A stretch of DNA of 64,000 bases, from NCBI RefSeq assembly GCF_014196745.1, contig NZ_JACIEH010000003.1, forward strand, positions 1,054,001 through 1,118,000. Reading direction: 5' to 3'. The notes beneath the pieces were generated by a model. That model had not been told where the DNA came from, did no database searches, and worked only from the letters and a program-made list of their open reading frames with translations. Origin of the DNA: Sphingomonas kyeonggiensis. Lineage in GTDB: Bacteria > Pseudomonadota > Alphaproteobacteria > Sphingomonadales > Sphingomonadaceae. Shown here piece by piece: positions 16,352 to 24,559 of the stretch (the stretch's first letter is position 1; every line of letters starts with the position of its first letter). Made by a program: the position numbers and the translations under genes.

Positions 16352-17041
16352 CTACGCCGCTTCCAGCTTTGCCCGATCTCGGATCGTGATCCCGCGGGCG
16401 CCCATCAGGTTGATCGCGCCTTCGGCCTTCAGCTTGCTCAGCTGGCGGCTCACCGTCTCGATCGTCAGGCCCAGCACCTCGGCCATCTCGCCGCGGGTGA
16501 GCGGCAGGTCGAAGGTCACCGGCCCGAAGGCGGTGGCGCGGCAGCCATGGGAGCGATCGGCCAGGTCGAGCAGGAAGCCCGCCAGCTTCTCGCGCGCCGA
16601 AAGCCGGGCGAGGGTGAGCATCCGCCCGCGTGCCTCGTCGAGCGCGGCCAGGGTACGCTGGAGCAACAGCCGCTCCATGTGGACATGATCCTCGAGCACC
16701 CGCTCGAACGGTCCGCGCGGGAACACGCAGAGCTCGACATCGCCTAGCGCGGTGATGGTGAAATCGGCATGGTCGGCCCAGGGGCGGCCGACGAAATCGG
16801 CGGGGTAGAGCAGCCCCACCACCTGCTCGCGCCCGTCGGGCGTGGTGGCGCTGAGCTTGAGCACGCCCGAGATCAGGTTGCCGCAGACCAGGCTCTCTTC
16901 GCCCGCCCATTGCAGCGTCTCGCCGCGGGCGAGCCTGCGCTTCTGACCGAGCGTGTTGAGCGCATCCAGCTCGACATCGTCCAGGCTGGCGCAAAGCGCC
17001 CGGTCGCGCACCGCGCAGTCGGAGCAGAGCTGGGCAGTCAT
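16352..17041 (-). CDS. FNR/FnrL-type oxygen-sensing transcription regulator
   Basis: 229 residues. The N-terminal cluster Cys are C6, C9 and C17 (CSDCAVRDRALC), with the fourth at C53 (LVCGNL), as in FNR proteins that hold an oxygen-labile 4Fe-4S cluster. A cyclic-nucleotide-binding fold follows. The C-terminal helix-turn-helix LTRGEMAEVLGLTIETVSRQ contains the E..SR residues that read TTGAT half-sites. A matching FNR box (17062-17075) sits 20 bases upstream of the start codon, which suggests autoregulation. Confidence 0.93.
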   Translation of the reverse strand: MTAQLCSDCAVRDRALCASLDDVELDALNTLGQKRRLARGETLQWAGEESLVCGNLISGVLKLSATTPDGREQVVGLLYPADFVGRPWADHADFTITALGDVELCVFPRGPFERVLEDHVHMERLLLQRTLAALDEARGRMLTLARLSAREKLAGFLLDLADRSHGCRATAFGPVTFDLPLTRGEMAEVLGLTIETVSRQLSKLKAEGAINLMGARGITIRDRAKLEAA

Positions 17042-17061
17042 GTTCCCACTATGCCGACCAT

Positions 17062-17075
17062 TTGACGATCGTCAA
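17062..17075. promoter_or_regulatory. FNR box
   Basis: TTGACGATCGTCAA is a perfect palindrome matching the FNR consensus TTGAT-N4-ATCAA with one symmetrical change. It lies between the divergent FNR-type gene and a small ORF at 17135. Its distance from that ORF (centre about 67 bases before the ATG) would allow a class II activated promoter, although no good -10 box is visible. Confidence 0.8.
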
Positions 17076-17134
17076 AGCGGCGGATTGTCCCAGGGCGCAG
17101 GCAAGGCGGGTCAACACCCGGGAGAGGGGCCCAG

Positions 17135-17230
17135 ATGTACCTCTATCTAGTTATCGCTGCCTTCGCCTTCTTTGCCGCCGCCCTGGCTTTGCTCAGCATC
17201 GAGGACGCGGTCCGCTTTCGCCGGCGCTGA
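17135..17230 (+). CDS. Possible 31-residue membrane protein
   Basis: ATG 17135 is preceded by GGGAGAGGGG. The product is one hydrophobic helix (YLVIAAFAFFAAALALL) and a basic tail (RFRRR), the form of small inner-membrane proteins such as oxidase subunits. It starts 60 bases after an FNR box and overlaps the end of the convergent GNAT gene by 84 bases. The FNR box and ribosome binding site support it; overlap with another gene argues for caution. I do not recognise the sequence. Confidence 0.5.
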   Translation: MYLYLVIAAFAFFAAALALLSIEDAVRFRRR

Positions 17231-18334
17231 TTCGCCCTCGGCGCGGCCGGTGCGCTTCCAGGCCGAGCGCAGCAGCTTGCCCGCCAGCGCATCGATTCCC
17301 GGCCGCACGAACAGCCAGTCGCGGATCGCCGGGCCCTTCTCGGCGCCGATCACCTGCTTGTAGCCGCTGTCGCCGGCACCCCAGTCGACCGTGGTGATGC
17401 CGTCCTCGATCGCGCGGACCAGATTGCGGTAATAGAGCAGCTTGCCCGGCGAATGCTTTGCGACGCGCGGGTCATAGCTGTTGGCGATCGCATATTTGAG
17501 CGTGCCGGCGTTCATGTCGAACGAGAAGGCGGTCGGCGTCCCGTCGATGCGGAGCAGTGCGGCCCACATCGACCTGGCGATCACCGGATCCTCGGCCGCG
17601 GCGCGCCAGAAACCGCCATGGCCGCGCGCCGTGAACTTCGCGTCCGAGCCGTCGGTCCGGTCGGCGATCCAGCTCTTCTCCTCGATCTCGGCGAGCGCAT
17701 CGAACGCCGCATCGGTCCAGTCGGCGCCGTGGACGAAGCTCCAGTCGAGTTCGCCATGGGAGCCGAGGTGCTTCTCGTGGAAGCGGTTCTTCTTCAGCGT
17801 CGAGTTGCGCGGCCAGGGGCCTTCGCCCTGCGCCGCCGTGATATCGAGCAGGAAGCTGTCCGCGACGAAACGGTCGAGCACCGCCCAGCCCTTGGCCCTG
17901 GCGGCTTCCTTGAGCAGTTCGAGACCCGGATCGCCGTCATAGACCGGGCCGACGCGCAGCGCGCGCGCTTCGCGGGCAAGGCGCGGGAGCAGGGCTTCCA
18001 CGGCCTCTACCCCAGCGTCCTCGCGCACCGGGAAGCTGCGGAACGGCCAGTAGCAGCCGGGCACCGAGACGAGTTTCGCCCAGGCCGGGCCGGACGCGAC
18101 GATCGGCAGCGCGGCGACCGGCTCGCCTTCGCGCGCCACGGTGAGCGTGCGGGCGGCTCCGCCATAGGCCTTCAGCGCCGCGGCGAACCAGCCATAGCGC
18201 AGGAAGCGGTGCGACGGTGCGGCGGCGCCGGCGACCGAGTCGATCGCGCCGGCCAGCCCGTCGACGCAATCGACGGTGAGCGCCGGCGGCAGGCGCGTGA
18301 ATTCCTCGAGCAGCATCGGCTTCGACATGGCCAT
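17147..18334 (-). CDS. GNAT-family (FemAB/CelD-like) acetyltransferase
   Basis: 395 residues. The central and C-terminal part has the 'Acetyltransf_6' pattern of CelD/BcsL-type proteins: FHEKHLGSHGELDW, FSFDMNAGTLKYAIANSYDP, HSPGKLLYYRNL and TTVDWGAGDSGYKQVIG. Such proteins are usually tied to exopolysaccharide or cell-surface modification. The final 35 residues are low-complexity (ending GGGKEGEGSDN) and overlap the small ORF on the other strand. There is no signal peptide. The substrate is unknown. Confidence 0.82.
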   Translation of the reverse strand: MAMSKPMLLEEFTRLPPALTVDCVDGLAGAIDSVAGAAAPSHRFLRYGWFAAALKAYGGAARTLTVAREGEPVAALPIVASGPAWAKLVSVPGCYWPFRSFPVREDAGVEAVEALLPRLAREARALRVGPVYDGDPGLELLKEAARAKGWAVLDRFVADSFLLDITAAQGEGPWPRNSTLKKNRFHEKHLGSHGELDWSFVHGADWTDAAFDALAEIEEKSWIADRTDGSDAKFTARGHGGFWRAAAEDPVIARSMWAALLRIDGTPTAFSFDMNAGTLKYAIANSYDPRVAKHSPGKLLYYRNLVRAIEDGITTVDWGAGDSGYKQVIGAEKGPAIRDWLFVRPGIDALAGKLLRSAWKRTGRAEGESAPAKADRVLDAEQSQGGGKEGEGSDN

Positions 18335-18373
18335 GCTCTTAGCGCACCACCCGTTACCAAGCCGTGATGACGC

Positions 18374-18739
18374 TCAACCCTCGCGCACCCAGGCGCGTGC
18401 GGCCTCGATCTGGTCCGGCTTGAACAGCTTCACTTCGGCGGAGACCATCATGCTGCCGGCCTTGGTCATCATCTCGATCCAGGTGCTGTCGGTGACGATT
18501 GCCGCACGGCGGACCTTGGTCATGTGGGTGGCGCCCCAGCTGACGTCCTTCCACCAGGCGCCGAGCTCCATGCCCGAGAAATTGCGGATCACCGCGAGGG
18601 CCGAGAGCGTGCCCTTGTCGGCGATCACCGCCTCCATCGCGGCGACCCCGGCATCATATTCTGCACGGGTAACCCCGCCGTCGACGAGGAACTCGACCAC
18701 TCCCGCCTGCGTATCGGTCTCGAACGTCATCATCCGCAC
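18374..18739 (-). CDS. SpoIIAA/STAS-like protein
   Basis: 121 residues resembling the SpoIIAA-like family (STAS-type fold): FNRIXXXG-like elements are weak, but AVIRNFSGMELGAWWKDVSWG, KVRRAAIVTDSTWIEMM and ALSAL fit the alternating strands and the 'aiVtd..W' block typical of this group. A cytoplasmic single-domain protein with no assigned role. Starts at 18739, 18733 and 18730 are all possible. Confidence 0.65.
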   Translation of the reverse strand: MRMMTFETDTQAGVVEFLVDGGVTRAEYDAGVAAMEAVIADKGTLSALAVIRNFSGMELGAWWKDVSWGATHMTKVRRAAIVTDSTWIEMMTKAGSMMVSAEVKLFKPDQIEAARAWVREG

Positions 18740-18777
18740 TTCACTCCTCGTTTCGCACCCGGCATAAGGCTCAACTG

Positions 18778-19239
18778 ATGGAAGGTCCCTATCTCTCCAC
18801 GGTTTCGGAAACGATCCAGGCGGCGATCGCGCCGGTGTTCCTCCTTGCGGGCATCGGGGCGTTCCTCAACGTCATGGTCGGCCGGCTGGCGCGTATCGTC
18901 GATCGGGCGCGCAATATCGAGCAGCTTCATCCGCGCTCGACCGGGCCGGAGCATGATCGGCACGTCTGGGAGCTGCGCATCATCGACCGCCGGATCGCGG
19001 TGATCAACAACGCGATCTTCCTGTGCACCGCCAGCGGCCTCGCCATCTGCTTCGTCGTCGCGATGATGTTCGTCTCGCGGCTGGCCAACTGGCACATCGG
19101 CATCTGGGTGGCGATCAGCTTCATCATCTCGATGCTGCTGCTGATGGCCGGGTTGATCTATTTCCTGGTCGAGGTGCGCATGTCGCTCGAGGCGATCCAT
19201 GTGCGCGAGGAACTGCTCGAGCTGGACAGGAAGAAGTAG
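18778..19239 (+). CDS. DUF2721 membrane protein
   Basis: 153 residues. It opens with TIQAAIAPVFLLAGIGAFLN, the DUF2721 signature, followed by RLARIVDRAR and then two strongly hydrophobic helices (about 80-105 and 110-130) before a charged C-terminus. It is an integral inner-membrane protein of unknown function. It is divergent from the SpoIIAA-like gene, 38 bases apart. Confidence 0.85.
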   Translation: MEGPYLSTVSETIQAAIAPVFLLAGIGAFLNVMVGRLARIVDRARNIEQLHPRSTGPEHDRHVWELRIIDRRIAVINNAIFLCTASGLAICFVVAMMFVSRLANWHIGIWVAISFIISMLLLMAGLIYFLVEVRMSLEAIHVREELLELDRKK

Positions 19240-19246
19240 GCATATG

Positions 19247-19321
19247 CGTCACCCCGGCGAAAGCCGGGGTCTCAGGCGATAGCGCGATACGGCACGAGAT
19301 CCCGGCTTTCGCCGGGACGAC
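19247..19321. repeat. Palindromic repeat family A, copy 3
   Basis: Arms 19247-19275 and 19296-19321 with core CCCCGGCGAAAGCCGGGG. It lies between the convergent DUF2721 and amidase genes, so it could act as a bidirectional transcript end. Confidence 0.88.
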
Positions 19322-19323
19322 GG

Positions 19324-21003
19324 TTACTTCCGCGGCCCCAGGTCCGCCGGGATCGTCGGCAGATATTGCGGCGCCACCCGCGCATGCGTCGCCTGCTCAT
19401 AGGCATAGCCCGCTTTCAGCAGCAGCCCGTCCGACCAGGCGGTGCCGATGAAGGAGAGCCCTGCCGGCAACCCGTTCACCAGCCCCATCGGCACGGTGAG
19501 GTGCGGATAGCCCGACACCGCCGGCAGCTCGCTGGCCGAGGGCCCCTGGAACTGGTCGCCATGCGCCGGGTCGCTCAGCCAGGGCGTGCCATAGGTCGGG
19601 GTGACCAGTATCTGCGCATCGGCCGCCTTGAGCATCGCGTCGATCCCCTCGGGGCCGGCCTGCCGCGCCGACTGCTCGCGCGCCGCCTTGTATTCGGGAT
19701 CGTCGAGGCCCTTGGTCTTCTCCGCCTTGAGGAAGGTCTCCTGGCCGAAGAACGCCATCTCGCTGTCCTTGTGGGCGTCGTTGAACGCGATCAGGTCGGC
19801 GAGCGTCTTCGGGCCGACGCTGGCCGGGGTGGTGGCGAGATAGGCCGCCATGTCGGCCTTGAGCTCGGTGTAGAGTACCAGCCCCTCGGCCTCGCCCAGG
19901 CCCTTCAGCTCGGGCATCTTCACTTCGACCAGCACGGCGCCCGCCGCGGTCAGCTCCTCCAGCGCCTTGTCGAAGCGGGCCGCCAGATCGGCGGCCATCT
20001 CGGGCTTCCAATAGCCCACCCGCATGCCCTTGAGCGCATCGGGGGTGAGGCCGGCAGCATAGTCCTTCCGGTGCTTGTCGGCGTCCTTCGTCGCCGGGTC
20101 CTCGGGATCGCTGCCGATCATCGCGCCGAACAGGATCGCGGCGTCCTTGACCGTCCGTGCCATCGGCCCGGGCGTGTCCTGGCTATGGCTGATCGGCACC
20201 ACCCCGGTACGGCTGATCAGGCCGAGCGTGGGCTTGAGACCCACCAGCCCGTTCATCGCCGCCGGGCACACCACCGAACCGTCGGTCTCGGTGCCCACCG
20301 CCACCGCGGCGAGGCTCGCCGCCACTGCCGCGCCCGAGCCGCTCGACGATCCGCAGGCCGAGCGATCGAGCGCATAGGGGTTCTTCACCAGCCCGCCGAC
20401 CGCGCTCCACCCGCTCATCGAATGGTTCGAGCGGATGTTCGCCCATTCGCTGAGGTTGGTCTTGCCGAGGATGATCGCGCCCTTGGCCCGCAGCTTCGCC
20501 ACCAGCGGCGCGTCGCGTCCGGTGTCGTTGTTGGCGAGCGCCAGGCTGCCCGCGGTGGTGGGCATGTTCTGCGTCTCGATATTGTCCTTGATCAGTACCG
20601 GGATGCCGTCGAGCGGCCCCAGTATCCTGCCCGCCTTGCGCCGGTCGTCGCTGGCGCGGCCGTCATAGCGCAGGTCCTTGGCGGGGGCGGTGACGATCAC
20701 CGCGCGCAGCGTCGGCCCGTCGCGGTCGAGCTTGCCGATCCGCTCGACATAGAGGTCGGCGAGCTTCCCTGCCTCGACCTTGCCGGCCGCGAGCATCGCC
20801 TGCAGCTCGTCGATCGAGCGCTCGGCGACCAGGTCGGCCGGCGCGTCGCTGCTGCTGACCACCACCGCGTCGGCGGGCAGCGGGATGGGGGTGATCACGG
20901 GTGCCTCGGAGGGCGGGGCGGGGACGGGCGCCGCCACATCCTGTGCCCAGCCAGGCGTCGCCCACGCCAGAGCCACCGCCAGAGCTGCCATTCCCGTCCG
21001 CAT
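19324..21003 (-). CDS. Secreted amidase-signature hydrolase
   Basis: 559 residues with a signal peptide (WATPGWAQD). The amidase signature Ser-Ser-Lys triad is visible: GIPVLIKDNIET (Lys), GSSSGSGAAVAASL and GTETDGSVVCPAAMNGLVG (the Ser nucleophile region). The C-terminus has the usual GYPHLTVPMG and LPAGLSFIGTAWSD blocks. It would act in the periplasm or outside the cell on an unknown amide. A proline-rich linker (about residues 25-45) precedes the catalytic domain. Confidence 0.9.
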   Translation of the reverse strand: MRTGMAALAVALAWATPGWAQDVAAPVPAPPSEAPVITPIPLPADAVVVSSSDAPADLVAERSIDELQAMLAAGKVEAGKLADLYVERIGKLDRDGPTLRAVIVTAPAKDLRYDGRASDDRRKAGRILGPLDGIPVLIKDNIETQNMPTTAGSLALANNDTGRDAPLVAKLRAKGAIILGKTNLSEWANIRSNHSMSGWSAVGGLVKNPYALDRSACGSSSGSGAAVAASLAAVAVGTETDGSVVCPAAMNGLVGLKPTLGLISRTGVVPISHSQDTPGPMARTVKDAAILFGAMIGSDPEDPATKDADKHRKDYAAGLTPDALKGMRVGYWKPEMAADLAARFDKALEELTAAGAVLVEVKMPELKGLGEAEGLVLYTELKADMAAYLATTPASVGPKTLADLIAFNDAHKDSEMAFFGQETFLKAEKTKGLDDPEYKAAREQSARQAGPEGIDAMLKAADAQILVTPTYGTPWLSDPAHGDQFQGPSASELPAVSGYPHLTVPMGLVNGLPAGLSFIGTAWSDGLLLKAGYAYEQATHARVAPQYLPTIPADLGPRK

Positions 21004-21055
21004 AGTCTTTCCTCGAATCCAGTGTCGGGACCAGCCTAGCGTTGCCCCTCTTCAT

Positions 21056-21139
21056 CGTCATCCCCGCGAAGGCGGGGATCCAGAGTCAAAGAACGATACG
21101 GCAGAGAAACCCTGGATCCCCGCCTTCGCGGGAATGACG
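21056..21139. repeat. Palindromic repeat family A, copy 4
   Basis: Arms 21056-21083 and 21112-21139, inverse complements with one mismatch, core ATCCCCGCGAAGGCGGGGAT. It is of the same sub-type as copy 1 and lies between emrA and the amidase gene. Confidence 0.9.
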
Positions 21140-21165
21140 GAGTAAGGCCGGGATGGCGGTTCTGG

Positions 21166-22320
21166 CTATCGCCCAACCTCAACGCTCGCCTCGACCGACA
21201 TGCCCGGCCGCAGCCGCGCCGCCATCGGCTGGTTCGGGTCGATCCGGATCCGCACCGCGATCCGCTGGGGGATCTTGACGAAATTGCCCGTCGCATTGTC
21301 GCTGCGGATCACCGCGAACTCCGACCCAGCCGCCGGGGCCAGCTGCTCGACCACGCCGGTGAGCCTGGCCCCGGCCAGTGCGTCCACCTTGAAGCTGGCC
21401 TTCGCGCCCGGCCGGATCTTCGCGGTCTGCGCTTCCTTGAAATTGGCGGTCACCCACAGCGTCTGCGGCACCAGCGCCATCAGCTGGGTGCCGGCGGTGA
21501 CATATTGCCCCTGCCGCCCGCCGATCTCGCCCAGCTGCCCCGCCACCGGCGCGCGGATCACCGTGTTGGCCAGGTCGATCTCGGCCAGGTGCAGTGCCGC
21601 CTTGGCCGCATCGACCGAGGCGACCAGCCCGCCCTTGCTGACGCTCACGCTGCGGATGTCCTCGTTCGCCACCGCGCGCGCCGCCTGGGCCTGCGCCACC
21701 GCCGACTGGGCGCTCCGCAACGTGGCGAGCGCCGCGTCGCGGTCGCGCCGGGTGATGAAGCCCTGCTTGGCCAGCGCGTCGATCCGCGCGAAATCGGCCT
21801 GGGCCTTGGTCAGCTGCGCCTGGGCCGAGGCGACCGCCGCCTCCTGCGAGCCATAGGCTGCCGCCTTGGACGCGGCCTGTTGCGGATTGTTGGCGAGCGC
21901 GGCCTGGGCGCTGGCGACGTTCGCCTTGGCCTGGTCGACCCGCTGGCGATAGATGCGGTCGTCGATCGTCGCGAGCACGTCACCGGCCTTCACGCTGGCG
22001 AAATCCTGCACCGGCACGTCGGTTAGGTACCCGCTCACCTGCGGGCTGATGATCGTTACCTGGCCGCGGACATAGGCATTCTCCGTCGCCTGGACATGCC
22101 CGGCGAACGGCCAGACGCGCCACGCCATCAGCACCGCCGTCACCCCGGCGAGGATCAGCAGCACCGCGATCCCGATCGAGAGGAAGGGCAGCCTGGGCGG
22201 CGTCCAGCGCCGCGCGGCGGCCTCGGGCGTGGGCGGCGGGTCGGCGCCTTCGCTCACCGCAGGCGGCGGCGGGGGCGCCGCTGCCGGTTCCGCTGGGGTC
22301 GGCGAGGCCGGGTCAGCCAT
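21166..22320 (-). CDS. emrA: EmrA-type membrane fusion protein
   Basis: 384 residues. A proline-rich cytoplasmic N-terminus is followed by one transmembrane helix (about residues 45-68), a biotinyl-lipoyl part (AYVRGQVTIISPQVSGYL, VKAGDVLATID), a long alanine/glutamine-rich coiled coil (about 125-245), then VIRAPVAGQLGEIGGRQGQYV and a beta-barrel. This is the periplasmic adaptor of a DHA2-type efflux pump. Its start overlaps the end of emrB by 8 bases, so the two are translationally coupled. No outer-membrane factor is adjacent. Confidence 0.92.
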   Translation of the reverse strand: MADPASPTPAEPAAAPPPPPAVSEGADPPPTPEAAARRWTPPRLPFLSIGIAVLLILAGVTAVLMAWRVWPFAGHVQATENAYVRGQVTIISPQVSGYLTDVPVQDFASVKAGDVLATIDDRIYRQRVDQAKANVASAQAALANNPQQAASKAAAYGSQEAAVASAQAQLTKAQADFARIDALAKQGFITRRDRDAALATLRSAQSAVAQAQAARAVANEDIRSVSVSKGGLVASVDAAKAALHLAEIDLANTVIRAPVAGQLGEIGGRQGQYVTAGTQLMALVPQTLWVTANFKEAQTAKIRPGAKASFKVDALAGARLTGVVEQLAPAAGSEFAVIRSDNATGNFVKIPQRIAVRIRIDPNQPMAARLRPGMSVEASVEVGR

Positions 22321-23995
22321 TCTGTGCTCCTGCTGCTTGTGCTGCCTGCCGCTGGGCGGCGATCTGCGCGAGCGTCTCGCGCCGGATGCGGATGATGTGG
22401 ACGCCGGCCCACAGGATCGTCCCCGCCGCGATCGCCGCGATCAGCAGGAACGTGTCGTTATAGGCCTGGATGTTCGCCTCGCGCGTCACCGTCTGGGTCA
22501 GGATCGCCGCGCCCTCGGCCTGGCGCAGCGTCGGGTCGATCAGCACCCGGCCATAGGCGGCGGCATTCTGCTGGATACGCTGCGTGATCATCGGATCGCT
22601 GCTCATCAGCCCGGCGACGATGGCGTTGTTATGGGCATGCTCGCGGATCACCTGGAAGGTGCCGAGCATCGCCGATCCGAACAGCCCGCCCAGATTCTGG
22701 GTGATGCCGAACAGCGCGGAGAAACTGACGAAATGCGTCGGCCCTTCCTTCAGCGCCCGAGTCAGCCCGATCAGCAGCGCCGGGCCGATGAACAGCGCAC
22801 TGGCGAAGCCGAGCAGCGCCTGGCTGAAATACATGTCGTGCGGGCGGATCAGGTTGGTCGAATCCGAATCGAGCAGCGCGCCGACGCAGATCAGCCCCAG
22901 CGCGATCAGGATCGGCTTGCCCAGGAAGGTCGGGTCGATCGTCATCGCCCCGATGATCGCGCCGGCCAGCGTGGCGAGCAGCACCACGGCATAGAGCGTC
23001 CGCAACTGGTCGTTGCCCATGCCGACCACCGCGAGCAGTCCCGACGCGCCGATCGTCTGCTCGGACAGCACCACGCGCGCCAGGATCGAGACGAGCGCGA
23101 AGCGTACAATGGCGCCGCTGCCCAGCCAGCGCGTGTTGAGCAGCGGGTTCCTGCGGTTGTGCTCGATCACCAGCGCGGTGGGGATCAGGATGATCGCGCC
23201 GATCAGCGCCGGGGCGATCCACGGTGCCTCGAACCACCAGAGCGTCCGCCCCAGCCCGAGCACCGCGCAGAGCAGCGCGATGCCGGTCGCGAAGATCGGG
23301 AAGGTGACGAAGTCGAGCGGCTCGAACGCCTTCATCCGCTCGACCGGGGGCAGCACCAGCAGGCGCACGCCGGCCAGGCAGAACAGGGCCAGGCCCAGCT
23401 CGAACAGATACAGCGACTGCCAGCGATCGGCTTCGAACGCTTCGGTCGGGAAGAGCCGGGCGAGCGGCACCGCGGCCTGGGGCAGCGAGACGGCAAGGAC
23501 GATGCCCTTCAGACGGTGCTCGGGCGTCCAGGCCTGTACCATGTACAGCAGCCCGACCGTGCTGCACGCCGCCGCCGCGACCCCGCTCAGCGCGCGCACC
23601 GCCACCGCGGTCGCGAAGCTGTGGGTGAAGATATGCGCCGCAGTGGTCAGCGCGAAGCCGATCAGGAATATCTGGGTGAACAGGCGGATGCCGAACTGCT
23701 GGCGGAACTTGATCAGCAGCATGTTCGCGCAGACATTGGTCATCACATAGACGGTCGGCAGCCACTGGATCTCGGCCGAATAGAGGCCGAGCGAGCCCTG
23801 CAGCGTGGTCAAATTGGCGGTGACGATCGCATTGCCGAGCGATCCCGACATCACCACCAGCACCGCGACGGTGAAATAGGCGAGGCGGCGCGACAGCGGG
23901 TGCCAGGGGGTTGGCGGCGAACCGGGGATCGGCGAGCGCTCGTGCGGGGCTGGCTGCCAAGCCTCCTGCTCCTGCGCTGCCCCGTTCGTTGCCAT
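22313..23995 (-). CDS. emrB: EmrB-type MFS efflux transporter (DHA2)
   Basis: 560 residues from ATG 23995. It has about 14 predicted membrane helices; the conserved stretches MSGSLGNAIVTANLTTLQGSL and AEIQWLPTVYVMTN resemble the first helices of EmrB/QacA-type proton antiporters. A proline-rich cytoplasmic N-terminus of about 40 residues precedes helix 1. Together with emrA it would export hydrophobic drugs or natural products. An upstream frame extension is rejected as non-hydrophobic and lacking a start site. A palindrome 130 bases upstream may be its operator. Confidence 0.9.
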   Translation of the reverse strand: MATNGAAQEQEAWQPAPHERSPIPGSPPTPWHPLSRRLAYFTVAVLVVMSGSLGNAIVTANLTTLQGSLGLYSAEIQWLPTVYVMTNVCANMLLIKFRQQFGIRLFTQIFLIGFALTTAAHIFTHSFATAVAVRALSGVAAAACSTVGLLYMVQAWTPEHRLKGIVLAVSLPQAAVPLARLFPTEAFEADRWQSLYLFELGLALFCLAGVRLLVLPPVERMKAFEPLDFVTFPIFATGIALLCAVLGLGRTLWWFEAPWIAPALIGAIILIPTALVIEHNRRNPLLNTRWLGSGAIVRFALVSILARVVLSEQTIGASGLLAVVGMGNDQLRTLYAVVLLATLAGAIIGAMTIDPTFLGKPILIALGLICVGALLDSDSTNLIRPHDMYFSQALLGFASALFIGPALLIGLTRALKEGPTHFVSFSALFGITQNLGGLFGSAMLGTFQVIREHAHNNAIVAGLMSSDPMITQRIQQNAAAYGRVLIDPTLRQAEGAAILTQTVTREANIQAYNDTFLLIAAIAAGTILWAGVHIIRIRRETLAQIAAQRQAAQAAGAQNG

Positions 23996-24127
23996 TCCGA
24001 TATAATCCCCTGTGCTGCGGATCGATCCGCCGAAGGACTGGCTTAGACCTTGGTATAGCCGCCGGGATATCCGGGCAATCCGCAACGCTCGGTTGCGCGA
24101 ACTGCAACTGGGGTGGGGTGGCGAGGG

Positions 24128-24149
24128 CAACCACAAGCCCTTGTGGTTG
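24128..24149. promoter_or_regulatory. Inverted repeat upstream of emrB
   Basis: CAACCACAA and TTGTGGTTG are perfect inverse repeats separated by GCCC. The symmetry and size suit a dimeric repressor site for the emrAB operon; no T-tract follows, so a terminator is less likely. Confidence 0.45.
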
Positions 24150-24334
24150 TCATGATTCCTTCACACCAAAAAATTTAACGTTCCGCGTTCGTTCCCTTGC
24201 CTTTCGGAAACCCTAGGAAAGTCCGCGCGTCGCGGCATTGCAGCAGATGTGAAGGTGCCATGAGTCGAGTCATTTTAGCGGTGAAACGTTGTGGAAATTA
24301 ACCATTTCGGCTCTTGTGTGCGGACTCAGTTTGG

Positions 24335-24348
24335 CACAATCTGTTGTG
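24335..24348. promoter_or_regulatory. NrdR-box-like palindrome upstream of nrdA
   Basis: CACAA-TCTG-TTGTG is a perfect palindrome with ends like NrdR boxes (ACAC..GTGT type), about 210 bases before nrdA. NrdR sites normally occur in pairs about 31 bases apart and a clear second copy was not found, so assignment is tentative. Confidence 0.35.
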
Positions 24349-24559
24349 GTTGCACTGAGGGGCAAGCTCAAGCACTGGTGGACTCTCCGCCGCATACCCA
24401 TATGCGGAACGGGTCGATTTGCGTCTGGGTCAAGGTGCGATGGACATGTTTTGTTCTTCGCGCGCGACTGCGTCGGTGCTAAGGTCGCCAGCCCCTTGAG
24501 TCGGGATTTGATGCCTTCCCCTGGTGGAGGGCGAGAGAGATTTGTCAGGGGTGAACGTC

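Larger units (their letters stand above)
23996..24559. other. Long divergent control region, emrB / nrdA
   Basis: No gene is seen in these 560 bases. They are richer in A+T than the flanks. They contain a perfect 9-bp hairpin (CAACCACAA / TTGTGGTTG, 24128-24149) nearer emrB and a palindrome CACAATCTGTTGTG (24335-24348) nearer nrdA, annotated separately. A further GTTGTGGAAATTAACC at about 24290 slightly resembles a DnaA box. Confidence 0.6.

Noticed and set aside
19366..21039. Long + strand open frame antisense to the amidase
   Set aside because: Shadow frame; the amidase signature on the other strand is unambiguous.
22229..24046. Long + strand open frame antisense to emrB
   Set aside because: Rich in Arg, Gln, Asp and His with no family match; typical of the reverse of hydrophobic membrane-protein codons.
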